Shown here: positions 20,744 to 28,472 of the stretch, in pieces
Layout of the letters: the number at the start of each line of letters is the position of its first letter
Position numbering within the stretch: position 1 is the first letter of the stretch
DNA from: Avibacterium sp. 20-132
Lineage (GTDB): Bacteria > Pseudomonadota > Gammaproteobacteria > Enterobacterales > Pasteurellaceae
DNA length: 64,000 nucleotides
Assembly: GCF_023611925.1 (NCBI RefSeq)
Contig: NZ_CP091456.1
Location: 2,212,001-2,276,000 of the forward strand
Direction of reading: 5' to 3'
Translations under genes and position numbers: made by a program
The notes under the pieces: model-generated
The model's input: only the letters and a program-made list of their open reading frames with translations
Told to the model about the DNA's origin: nothing
Databases searched by the model: none

Positions 20744-21292
20744 TTACTGTGCCATATTTTCTACGGTTTTGAGAAAGCCTTGTGCGGTGGCAAAAGCATC
20801 ACTTTTTCCTTGCGCACGCATAATCATATCTGACATTTCACGAAATGCGCCTTGACCACCGTGACGTTGTAGCACGTAATCGGCACAATCTTGTACATAA
20901 TCCATCGCATCACCTACCGCAAAGGATAATCCACATACTGCAAAAGCTGGGAGATCCACGCTATCATCGCCAATAAATGCGGTTTCTTCTGGGGTTACGC
21001 CAGCTTGTTTGATTAATTCAAAACAGGCGCTTTCTTTTTCTAATTTGCCTAAAAAGAACAGGTTAATACCAAGATCAGCAATGCGTTTGCGTAAAATAGG
21101 GGAGTCTCGCCCAGAAAGTACGGCAACCTGTACGCCATTTTCCATTAACATACGAATGCCTAAACCATCGCGAACGTGGAAACTTTTAAAGGCTTCACCG
21201 TTGGCATCATAGTGGAGTAAACCGTCTGTGAGTACGCCGTCCACATCGGTGATCACGAGTTTGATATTTTGTAATTGTTCGTTTGAAATCAT
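20744..21292 (-). CDS. kdsC: 3-deoxy-D-manno-octulosonate-8-phosphate phosphatase KdsC
   Basis: HAD-family phosphatase that releases Kdo from Kdo-8-phosphate for lipopolysaccharide synthesis. The nucleophile motif is VITDVDGVLTDG, followed by AVLSGRDSP and the metal-binding FIGDDSVDLPAF. I chose the ATG at 21292 (MISNEQLQ, 182 residues), which begins 4 bp after the kdsD stop codon and fits the family length. The frame extends to a TTG at 21313 that would overlap kdsD and has no better ribosome site. Confidence 0.95.
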   Translation of the reverse strand: MISNEQLQNIKLVITDVDGVLTDGLLHYDANGEAFKSFHVRDGLGIRMLMENGVQVAVLSGRDSPILRKRIADLGINLFFLGKLEKESACFELIKQAGVTPEETAFIGDDSVDLPAFAVCGLSFAVGDAMDYVQDCADYVLQRHGGQGAFREMSDMIMRAQGKSDAFATAQGFLKTVENMAQ

Positions 21293-21296
21293 AGTA

Positions 21297-22232
21297 TTAG
21301 CTCGAAAATTCAATTAAACCTACCACCTTTTTAGCGTCATCTAACACTATTAATGAATGAATTTTGTGTTCTTTCATCACATTTTCTGCTTCCGCTAAAT
21401 AGCAATTGGCATTGATAGTTTTGGGTTGTGAGGTCATCAGTTCTTGTGCGGTTTTACTTAAGGCTTCCGCACCATTGCGTGTGAGCGTTCGGCGAATATC
21501 ACCATCGGTAATAATGCCTTTTAATTCATTGCCTTGCATTACAATTGCGACCCCCATACGTCCTTCATTCATAATGCTTAAACAATCTGCAAATGAGGTG
21601 GAAAGCTGTGCAATAGGTAATTTAGTTTGCATCTGATCTTTCACTCGGGATAACAAGCGTTTACCTAAACTTCCTCCCGGATGATATTTGGCAAAATCTT
21701 CAGGTTGGAAGTTTCTTGCGGTAATTAATGCAACGGCAAGGGCATCACTCAAGGCGAGTGTAACCAAGGCAGAAGTGGTCGGTGCAAGATTATTCGGGCA
21801 AACCTCACGCTCCACCGTAATATCTAGCACATAGTCTGCGTGTTTTGCCAAGGTGGATTGTTTATTGCTGGTTAATGCAATGATTTTATTGCCAAAATTT
21901 TTTAAACTTGGAATAAGTTTATTCACATCATCGGTTTCACCGCTGTAGGAAATTAGCATTACAATATCAATGGGCTTGAGCATACCTAAATCGCCGTGAA
22001 AGGCTTCTGTGGGGTGAAGGAAAAAACTGGGCGTCCCTGTGGAAGCAAAGGTTGCCACCATTTTTTTACCGATCAGCCCTGATTTACCAATTCCACCGAC
22101 GACTAAGCGCCCTTCGCAATTTAGAATTAATTCTACCACTTGGTTGAATTGCTCATCTAAACGCTGGCTTAGTTGTAGTAAGGCCTTTTGTTCCACCGCG
22201 AGGGTGTCTTGTGCGATTTTAAGATAATCCAT
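21297..22232 (-). CDS. kdsD: D-arabinose-5-phosphate isomerase KdsD
   Basis: Converts ribulose-5-phosphate to arabinose-5-phosphate, the first step of Kdo synthesis. An N-terminal SIS domain (GGIGKSGLIGKKMVATFAST, then HPTEAFHGDLGM) is followed by two CBS domains. The start at 22232 (MDYLKIAQDT, 311 residues) has AAAGAGG 6 bp upstream and fits the family; the frame itself continues to 22256 without a ribosome site. Operon with kdsC, 4 bp apart. An uptake signal lies just upstream (22257-22265). Confidence 0.96.
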   Translation of the reverse strand: MDYLKIAQDTLAVEQKALLQLSQRLDEQFNQVVELILNCEGRLVVGGIGKSGLIGKKMVATFASTGTPSFFLHPTEAFHGDLGMLKPIDIVMLISYSGETDDVNKLIPSLKNFGNKIIALTSNKQSTLAKHADYVLDITVEREVCPNNLAPTTSALVTLALSDALAVALITARNFQPEDFAKYHPGGSLGKRLLSRVKDQMQTKLPIAQLSTSFADCLSIMNEGRMGVAIVMQGNELKGIITDGDIRRTLTRNGAEALSKTAQELMTSQPKTINANCYLAEAENVMKEHKIHSLIVLDDAKKVVGLIEFSS

Positions 22233-22319
22233 TGTTGCCTCTTTCATATTAAGCAAAAGTGCGGTTATTTTAGCGTAAGTTTTTTATGAACTCTAGCAAG
22301 ATATTTTATTGTGCTTTTC

Positions 22320-22347
22320 TTGCATTTCCTTGATATTCCGCTATACT
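22320..22347 (+). promoter_or_regulatory. rnpB promoter
   Basis: TTGCAT and TATACT are separated by 16 bp; the -10 ends 8 bp before the first base of the RNase P RNA. Confidence 0.65.
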
Positions 22348-22355
22348 CTCGCTCC

Positions 22356-22735
<380 letters not shown>

Positions 22736-22745
22736 AAAGAATAAA

Positions 22746-22772
22746 ATAGCCTCCATTTTTGGAGGCTTTATC
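22746..22772 (+). terminator. Terminator after rnpB
   Basis: AGCCTCC pairs with GGAGGCT around an ATTTTT loop, followed by a short T-rich tract. An uptake signal (22782-22790) follows it. Confidence 0.75.
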
Positions 22773-22790
22773 TTATCTTAAAAGTGCGGT

Positions 22791-23240
22791 CTATTTTTTC
22801 AATAAATCTTTTAACCCTTCTTTCATTGCCGACATTTGGTGTTCATAAGCCGCTTTACTTTCCCGTTCATCAATCATATAAGTGATGGTTTCAGAAAGCG
22901 TCATTTTCATTTTTTTAGCATATCTTGATAGCCTTAACCATACAGAATATTCTAAATCAATTGATTTTTTCTTGGTGGTTTGCTTTTCCGCATTGAAAAA
23001 ACGTTTACGCCGCGCGCGAATCGCTTGATCTAATTTCACGACTAAATTAGGCGAAAGATGCATTTTCACCCATTCTTCTATTTGTACAGCATTATTTTGC
23101 ACTGCGATCAAACGGCGTACCATTTCTTGCTGTAAACTACGCTCTTCATAGCGTGTAATTTGCTCCCCTTCACGGGCTTTTTTTGTTAAATAGAGCCATT
23201 TCCAGTGCGCTTCTTGATTTTCTAGCTTTTGGTATTTCAT
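22791..23240 (-). CDS. matP: Macrodomain Ter protein MatP
   Basis: Binds matS sites to organise the replication-terminus macrodomain and couple it to the divisome. 149 residues, the family length. MKYQKLENQEAHWKWLYL at the start, IRARRKRFFNAEKQ and KKKSIDLEYSVWLRLSRYA (ribbon-helix-helix) match E. coli MatP closely, and a C-terminal coiled coil follows. The matP-lonH-fabA order of E. coli is kept, interrupted here by higBA. MatP acts with MukBEF, which is also encoded in the window. Confidence 0.95.
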   Translation of the reverse strand: MKYQKLENQEAHWKWLYLTKKAREGEQITRYEERSLQQEMVRRLIAVQNNAVQIEEWVKMHLSPNLVVKLDQAIRARRKRFFNAEKQTTKKKSIDLEYSVWLRLSRYAKKMKMTLSETITYMIDERESKAAYEHQMSAMKEGLKDLLKK

Positions 23241-23365
23241 CGTATTCCCTCAAGTCCGTTACGGGGTAACTCTATAAGTTTACGCTGTTCTGATTTTTTT
23301 CGCTAGTAAATTTTGTTTTACGGTGATAAATCTGTCTAATCACTATATTTTTAGCGATGTTTATG

Positions 23366-23395
23366 AAGCGTGGTGGAATTGCACCACGCTTTTTT
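23366..23395 (+). terminator. Strong terminator-like hairpin, antisense to higBA
   Basis: AAGCGTGGTG pairs with CACCACGCTT around GAATTG, followed by six T on the plus strand, overlapping the last bases of higA. On the minus strand the hairpin is followed by only TTCAT, so it is a better terminator for plus-strand transcripts than for higBA itself. Confidence 0.7.
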
Positions 23396-23690
23396 AAGCA
23401 AATTGATAAGGGATAATATGGCTTAAATCTTCGTTAATGATTGAACGAGTTTGTTCTGTGTCATAATGTGATTGCATATTAAGCCAGCTTTGTGCATCGG
23501 TACCAAAGAATGTAGCCAAACGCAATGCGGTATCGGGAGTAATGGAACGTTTGCCTTTGACAATTTCATTAATTCTGCGAGGTGGGACAGAAATCGCTTT
23601 TGCCAGTGCGTATTGGCTAATACCAAGTGGTTTTAGCCAATCTTCTAATAAAATCTCACCGGGGTGGGATAGGGGAATTTCTCTAATCAT
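23394..23690 (-). CDS. higA: HigA-family antitoxin
   Basis: Helix-turn-helix (Xre-type) antitoxin of 98 residues. It begins IREIPLSHPGEILLEDWLKP, the signature start of the HigA addiction-module family, with the helix-turn-helix in ISQYALAKAISVPPRRINEI. It follows the toxin gene by 17 bp in toxin-first order, typical of higBA. It probably neutralises HigB and represses the operon through the paired palindromes upstream. Confidence 0.93.
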   Translation of the reverse strand: MIREIPLSHPGEILLEDWLKPLGISQYALAKAISVPPRRINEIVKGKRSITPDTALRLATFFGTDAQSWLNMQSHYDTEQTRSIINEDLSHIIPYQFA

Positions 23691-23707
23691 AATCAGTAAT
23701 CCTTAAT

Positions 23708-23986
23708 TTAGTGGTAATCCACAATTTCAACATCAGTGGCGTGTCCATTTAACCAAGTAAAACAAATCCGCCACTGATCGTTAATTCGAATGCTGTATTG
23801 CCCTTTTCGATCACCAGAAAGCTGTTCTAAATGATTTCCCGGAGGAATTTTTAAAAAGTTAAGCTCTGTTGCTGCATTGAGTTGTTGAAGTTTTCGCGTT
23901 GCGACTTTTTCAAATGCGATAAAACGCCGTATTCGTTTACCTTCAAAAAATGCCTGGGTTTCTTTACAGGAAAAATGGGTAATCAT
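23708..23986 (-). CDS. higB: HigB/RelE-family toxin
   Basis: Ribosome-dependent mRNA interferase family, 92 residues. Recognisable features are the N-terminal [16 protein letters not shown], the central [20 protein letters not shown] and the C-terminal [20 protein letters not shown], all typical of the HigB branch of RelE. Full length with no disruption, so it is probably active. First gene of the operon; its start lies 6 bp from the proximal operator. Confidence 0.93.
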   Translation of the reverse strand: MITHFSCKETQAFFEGKRIRRFIAFEKVATRKLQQLNAATELNFLKIPPGNHLEQLSGDRKGQYSIRINDQWRICFTWLNGHATDVEIVDYH

Positions 23987-23992
23987 AAATAA

Positions 23993-24007
23993 TAACGCCT
24001 TTCGTTA
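23993..24007 (-). promoter_or_regulatory. higBA operator O1
   Basis: Palindrome TAACG-N5-CGTTA located between the -10 and the higB start. The same palindrome recurs at 24023-24037, with centres 30 bp apart. Confidence 0.7.
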
Positions 24008-24018
24008 ATATTGCATAT

Positions 24019-24047
24019 ATAGTAACGGATTACGTTATTAAATGCAA
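24019..24047 (-). promoter_or_regulatory. higBA promoter with operator O2
   Basis: On the minus strand TTGCAT and TACTAT are separated by 17 bp. The second TAACG-N5-CGTTA palindrome (24023-24037) overlaps the -10 and extends into the spacer, so a bound repressor would block RNA polymerase. Confidence 0.5.
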
Positions 24048-24121
24048 GGCATAATATACAAAATAATCCCATTATGCGATAATCCACCTTTTGAATCATT
24101 ACCCAAAGAGAGCCACATACT

Positions 24122-25885
24122 TTGCCTGCGTTATTTAATCAAGTTTTATCTTGGCAGAATTTACGTCCTGAATTAGCAGGGCGAGCAGATTTTTCACAAT
24201 CTATTGATTTTTTTGATTTACAATCTCGCGCTCGTGCTAGCATTGCGCAATTCTTACAAAATTCTGACCGCACTTTGCTCGTGTTAAAAGCCGATCAGCA
24301 AGGGGAATATGCGGTATTACTGGAAAAATACATCAGTAAGTTCCAACCACAACATTTGCCGTTGCAAGGTGTGCGTTATCATATTGAACAAGGTTCTGAG
24401 CAACGATTGCCTACTATCACCTTACAAAATGCGACTAGCTTGGAAGATAATTTTGCAGCAAAAAAACAAGTGGCAAGTGCGATCTATTATGATCACCAGC
24501 GATTATTTGGTAATGTACGAGAAAACGCACAACAGATTGATTTACAAAGTGGCTTGGTCCATCAACTCAATGGTGGGGTACTGATTTTAAGCGTAGAGCC
24601 TTTATTAACACAAGTAGGCTTATGGGAACGATTAAAACAGCTTTTGAGCGAACAGCATTTTCATTGGCAGTCTTTACACCCTTATAAACCATTGCCTTGT
24701 GAGATTCCAAGTTACGATCTGGCATTAAAAGTGATTTTATTGGGCGATCGCACGCAACTCGCTTTATTAGAAGAATTAGACGAAAATCTTTACCAACTTG
24801 CCGATTATGGCGAAATTGAAAGCTATTTTTCTCTTGATGATGAGCAAACACAGCGGCAATGGCAAAATTATGTGCAGTCTTATGCCAAACAGCTTGGCAT
24901 ACAGCTTAGCATTGAGGGAATAAATAGGTTATATCAGCTTTTAGTGCGAGAAAGTGAAGATCGCCATTGTATTAATATTTCACCGTTAAAGCTAAAAGAA
25001 ATGCTGAGCAACACCCGAACCTTAGCACAATCCGATGAATTAAGTGCGGTGCAATTTGAGCAATATTTTCAAGCAAAACAGCAGCAACAAGGCTTTTTAC
25101 AACAGCAAACCTATGCCGATATTCTGCGCGAACAAATTTATGTTGCCACTCAAGGTGAGGCAGTCGGGCAAATTAATGGGCTTTCGGTGATTGAGTATCC
25201 CGGTAGCCCAATATCCTTTGGTGAACCTTCACGGATTAGCTGTATTGTTCAGCTTGGTGAGGGAGAAGTGATTGATGTTGAACGTAAAAATGAGCTGGCA
25301 GGCAATATTCATAGTAAAGGCACAATGATTGCTGAAGTGTGTTTAGCGAATATTTTGGATTTACCGACTCAACTGCCGTTTTCAGCCTCTATCGTTTTTG
25401 AGCAATCTTATAGTGAAATTGATGGCGACAGTGCATCGCTTGCCTGTTTCTGTGTGTTAGCCAGTGCCTTAGCATTGCAACCGTTACCTCAATCTATCGC
25501 AATTACAGGGGCGATTGACCAGTTTGGACTTGTTCATTCTGTCGGTGGAGTAAATCAAAAAATTGAAGGCTTTTTTGCCATTTGTGAAAAACGGGGGCTA
25601 ACGGGGAATCAAGGCGTGATTGTGCCTTCTGCGGTGTTAAATCAGCTGAGTTTATCGGAACAGGTAATCAATGCGGTGAAAAATCAGCAATTTTCAATTT
25701 GGGCAGTTGATGATGTTTTTCAAGCCTGTGAGATTTTGTTTAAACGCCATTTATTAGCCGAGGAAGATAGCACGTATAATGAACAAAATCAGCCACTCAG
25801 CGAGCTTATTAATCAACGTTTAAACGCCCATTCTGAGCAACAAAAAAGTGGTTTTTGGCATTGGTTATTGGGGAGAAAAAATTAA
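24122..25885 (+). CDS. lonH: Lon-like protease LonH (YcbZ)
   Basis: Lon-family serine protease homologue. The C-terminal proteolytic domain has the Ser-Lys dyad: Ser437 in EIDGDSASLACF and Lys480 in GGVNQKIEGFF. The N-terminal half resembles E. coli YcbZ but has no GxxGxGKT Walker A, so ATP-driven unfolding is doubtful. The start is TTG at 24122, with AAAGAGAG upstream. 587 residues. It sits between matP and fabA as in E. coli. Cellular substrates are unknown. Confidence 0.9.
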   Translation: MPALFNQVLSWQNLRPELAGRADFSQSIDFFDLQSRARASIAQFLQNSDRTLLVLKADQQGEYAVLLEKYISKFQPQHLPLQGVRYHIEQGSEQRLPTITLQNATSLEDNFAAKKQVASAIYYDHQRLFGNVRENAQQIDLQSGLVHQLNGGVLILSVEPLLTQVGLWERLKQLLSEQHFHWQSLHPYKPLPCEIPSYDLALKVILLGDRTQLALLEELDENLYQLADYGEIESYFSLDDEQTQRQWQNYVQSYAKQLGIQLSIEGINRLYQLLVRESEDRHCINISPLKLKEMLSNTRTLAQSDELSAVQFEQYFQAKQQQQGFLQQQTYADILREQIYVATQGEAVGQINGLSVIEYPGSPISFGEPSRISCIVQLGEGEVIDVERKNELAGNIHSKGTMIAEVCLANILDLPTQLPFSASIVFEQSYSEIDGDSASLACFCVLASALALQPLPQSIAITGAIDQFGLVHSVGGVNQKIEGFFAICEKRGLTGNQGVIVPSAVLNQLSLSEQVINAVKNQQFSIWAVDDVFQACEILFKRHLLAEEDSTYNEQNQPLSELINQRLNAHSEQQKSGFWHWLLGRKN

Positions 25886-25895
25886 CATTTTTTAC

Positions 25896-25904
25896 ACCGC
25901 ACTT
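25896..25904 (-). repeat. DNA uptake signal sequence
   Basis: ACCGCACTT, the reverse complement of AAGTGCGGT, just after the lonH stop codon. Confidence 0.8.
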
Positions 25905-26049
25905 TTCTACCAAACCAGAGCAAAAAACTGAGGAAGAATTAAGTCTCGTTAAAAGAGCGGTAAGATTTTTCCAATTTTTTCGGCGAGCAGCAATGTTCGC
26001 CTTTTTCTTTATTAAAATTTACTTATTTACCCACTGATCGGACAAGTTT

Positions 26050-26067
26050 AGCGAACAAGTGTTAGCT
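26050..26067 (+). promoter_or_regulatory. FabR-like palindrome upstream of fabA
   Basis: AGCGAACA-AG-TGTTAGCT is an 18-bp near-perfect inverted repeat (7 of 8 pairs). It resembles the AGCGTACA-N2-TGT-CGCT type operators of the unsaturated fatty-acid repressor FabR in front of fabA and fabB, as I recall them. The -10-like TAGAAT is at 26092-26097. Confidence 0.5.
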
Positions 26068-26108
26068 GTATCTATTTCGTCGAAAGCCTGATAGAATAGT
26101 TGCCGAAT

Positions 26109-26125
26109 TGATACATTCAGTATCA
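26109..26125 (+). promoter_or_regulatory. Perfect palindrome in the fabA leader
   Basis: TGATAC-ATTCA-GTATCA is a perfect 6-bp inverted repeat 23 bp before the fabA start codon, close to the expected transcription start. The binding factor is unknown. Confidence 0.45.
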
Positions 26126-26147
26126 TCACATATTAGAGGACATAAAA

Positions 26148-26681
26148 ATGACAAACACTTGTACACCAAATAAAAAAAGTAGCTACAACTATGAAGATTT
26201 ATTGGCATCAGGGCGTGGTGAATTATTTGGCGAACAAGGCCCACAGCTCCCAGCCCCAACAATGTTAATGATGGATCGCATTGTAGAAATGAATGAAGCA
26301 GGGGGAACCTTTGGTAAGGGATATATTGAAGCAGAGCTAGATATTCACCCTGAGTTGCCTTTCTTTACTTGCCATTTTATTGGTGATCCAGTAATGCCGG
26401 GCTGTTTAGGGTTAGATGCCATGTGGCAGCTTGTTGGTTTCTATCTTGGTTGGATTGGTGGCAAAGGTAAAGGCAGAGCCTTAGGTGTTGGTGAAGTGAA
26501 ATTTACAGGACAAATTTTACCAACGGCGAAAAAAGTGATTTACCGCATTAATATGAAGCGTGTGGTAAACCGTAAGCTAGTGATGGGATTAGCTGATGGT
26601 GAAGTTGAAGTCGATGGCAGAGTGATTTATACAGCAACAGATCTAAAAGTAGGTTTATTCCAAGATACTTCCGCCTTCTAG
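26148..26681 (+). CDS. fabA: 3-hydroxydecanoyl-ACP dehydratase/isomerase FabA
   Basis: Introduces the cis double bond in unsaturated fatty-acid synthesis. The active-site histidine is His76 in [15 protein letters not shown] and the aspartate is Asp90 in [20 protein letters not shown] distinguishes FabA from FabZ. 177 residues, about the E. coli length. AGAGGA precedes the ATG. Two palindromes upstream suggest transcriptional control. Confidence 0.97.
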   Translation: MTNTCTPNKKSSYNYEDLLASGRGELFGEQGPQLPAPTMLMMDRIVEMNEAGGTFGKGYIEAELDIHPELPFFTCHFIGDPVMPGCLGLDAMWQLVGFYLGWIGGKGKGRALGVGEVKFTGQILPTAKKVIYRINMKRVVNRKLVMGLADGEVEVDGRVIYTATDLKVGLFQDTSAF

Positions 26682-26705
26682 ATAAATAACTTAATTTTCC
26701 CTATT

Positions 26706-26743
26706 GGCTCAAATGTTACCCCTTTCCCATTTGAGCCTTTTTT
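26706..26743 (+). terminator. Terminator between convergent fabA and ybaK
   Basis: GGCTCAAATG pairs with CATTTGAGCC, followed by six T, ending at the ybaK stop codon. Confidence 0.85.
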
Positions 26744-27224
26744 ATTCTATGTCATCAACAATATCAGCAAAATTTGCTTGCAAAATCTTGGCTAAATGCA
26801 GAGGAGACAGTTCCACACTTAACCCTCGCTTTCCACCTGATACGTAGATATACTCAAAATTTAGCGCAGATTGTGCAATCACTGTTTTCACTTTTCTTTT
26901 TTGCCCTAGCGGGCTAATGCCACCGACTAAATACCCCGAGCTTTTTTGGGCAGCCTCTTTATCTGCCATTTCCACTTTTTTCACGCCGATAGCTTTTGCT
27001 GCTTTCTTCAAATTCAGCTTATTAGCCGTAGGAAGCACAAAACAAGCGAGTCTTTTTTGATCGCCATTTTCAGCCACAAGTAAAGTTTTGAAAGATTGTT
27101 CGGGCGGAATGCCTAATTTTTCTGCAGCTTCATCACCAAAATGGAGGTTGTTTGGATCGTGATCATAACTATGCAACACAAAAGGGATTTTATGCTTTTT
27201 TAATAAATCAATAGCTGGTGTCAT
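26742..27224 (-). CDS. ybaK: Cys-tRNA(Pro)/Cys-tRNA(Cys) deacylase YbaK
   Basis: Trans-editing enzyme that removes cysteine mis-charged on tRNA-Pro, acting with prolyl-tRNA synthetase. 160 residues. It begins [20 protein letters not shown] and has the conserved lysine segment [13 protein letters not shown] and [17 protein letters not shown], nearly identical to the structurally studied H. influenzae YbaK. Cytoplasmic, monocistronic, convergent with fabA. Confidence 0.95.
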   Translation of the reverse strand: MTPAIDLLKKHKIPFVLHSYDHDPNNLHFGDEAAEKLGIPPEQSFKTLLVAENGDQKRLACFVLPTANKLNLKKAAKAIGVKKVEMADKEAAQKSSGYLVGGISPLGQKRKVKTVIAQSALNFEYIYVSGGKRGLSVELSPLHLAKILQANFADIVDDIE

Positions 27225-27297
27225 TTTCTTTTCCTATTAGAATTCGGTAAAATGCAGGGCTTATTTTACGCCGATTATTAAAATTAAGGGAGAAAAA

Positions 27298-28272
27298 ATG
27301 TTAAAAATCGCCATTGCCGCAGAATTTGAATTAGCCGAAAAACTGGCTGAATGTTTAGAACAAAGCCAGCTTGAAATTGACCACCTATCCGTCGTAGAAA
27401 TTTTTCCATTTAATGAAGAACAGGGGATTCGTTTTAACAATAAAGCGGTGGAGCAAATAGTGCCAGATGAGGTGGATTGGACAACTTTCAATTATGTCTT
27501 GTTCGCAGGCGAAGTGTCAGCGGCAAGCCATTTAGCAAAAGCAGCAGATGCAGGCTGCGTGGTGATGGATTTGTTTGGGATTTGCGCCAGTTTACCTGAT
27601 GTTCCGCTTGTTCTTCCTACCGTAAATGATCAGCAAGTTATGGAATTACGTCAGCGTAATATTGTTGCTTTACCTAATCCACAAGTAACCCAAAGCCTCT
27701 TGCCACTTGCTGATTTATTGCAACAATATCCACTAAAACAGGTACTTATTACATCATTATTACCTGCTTCCTATATGGGAGATGAAAAAGTGGCACAGCT
27801 TGCAGGACAAACCGCAAGACTATTAAATGGTATTCCTTTAGAGGAACAAGCACAACGCCTCGCTTTCGACGTCTTTCCAGTGCAACGTGCTAATTTGAGC
27901 GCTCAAGTGCAGAAAATTTTTCCTCAACTTGATAATGTGATTTTTCACCAAGTACAGGTTCCCGTCTTCTATGGGTTAGCACAACAAGTCAGTGCCTTTT
28001 TTGATTATGACGTAGAGCCAGAAAGGGTAGTGCAAAGTTGGCAACAAAACGCATTACTCAGCTATCATCCTGATACCTTAATCACCCCTGTGATAAACGG
28101 CGAAAATGAAAATGGTGAAAGTGAAGTAAAACTGCACATTAGCAACCTTAAGCAACAGCAAAGTGCGGTGGAAAATGGCATTGAATTTTGGTCAGTAGCA
28201 GACGAACAACGCTTTAACCTTGCTTTAATGGCGGTAAAATTGACGGAATTAGTTTATCAGGCGGGTTATTAA
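27298..28272 (+). CDS. usg: Aspartate-semialdehyde-dehydrogenase-like protein (Usg-1 type), catalytic Cys absent
   Basis: 324-residue relative of aspartate-semialdehyde dehydrogenase, best matching the non-catalytic Usg-1 paralogues. The NADP-binding start is MLKIAIAAEFELAEKLAECL, and the dimerisation part has FDVFPVQRANLSAQVQKIF. At the expected active site the segment is IVALPNPQVTQSL where true enzymes have NPNC or QNC; the nucleophile position is valine. It should therefore not catalyse the dehydrogenase reaction. E. coli usg lies upstream of truA, whereas here it is alone. The role of this family is unknown. Confidence 0.75.
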   Translation: MLKIAIAAEFELAEKLAECLEQSQLEIDHLSVVEIFPFNEEQGIRFNNKAVEQIVPDEVDWTTFNYVLFAGEVSAASHLAKAADAGCVVMDLFGICASLPDVPLVLPTVNDQQVMELRQRNIVALPNPQVTQSLLPLADLLQQYPLKQVLITSLLPASYMGDEKVAQLAGQTARLLNGIPLEEQAQRLAFDVFPVQRANLSAQVQKIFPQLDNVIFHQVQVPVFYGLAQQVSAFFDYDVEPERVVQSWQQNALLSYHPDTLITPVINGENENGESEVKLHISNLKQQQSAVENGIEFWSVADEQRFNLALMAVKLTELVYQAGY

Positions 28273-28287
28273 TTTTCTTTCAAAGAT

Positions 28288-28328
28288 AAAGTGCGGTGGA
28301 AAAATTTACGTTTTTTCTACCGCACTTT
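28288..28328 (+). terminator. Inverted pair of uptake signals acting as a terminator
   Basis: AAAGTGCGGT (28288-28297) and ACCGCACTTT (28319-28328) form a 10-bp stem with a 21-nt loop directly after usg. Inverted uptake-signal pairs are known to double as terminators in Pasteurellaceae. Confidence 0.65.
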
Positions 28329-28377
28329 GCTTATGCTCATTTTAAATAAATGACAGCCATATCCTAAAAAAACTATC

Positions 28378-28393
28378 GCGTAATCGTTTTCGT
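28378..28393 (+). promoter_or_regulatory. PurR-like box upstream of the purine permease
   Basis: GCGTAATCGTTTTCGT matches the PurR operator ACGCAAACGTTTTCGT at 13 of 16 positions. It lies next to a -10-like TAGAAT (28399-28404), about 80 bp before a purine transporter gene. Confidence 0.6.
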
Positions 28394-28472
28394 TCTGCTA
28401 GAATTGGCAGGAAAAACACCTTTCTTTAAGTTGCGTTTTTCATCTTTTTTATCAACTAATCTGGATTAAAAA

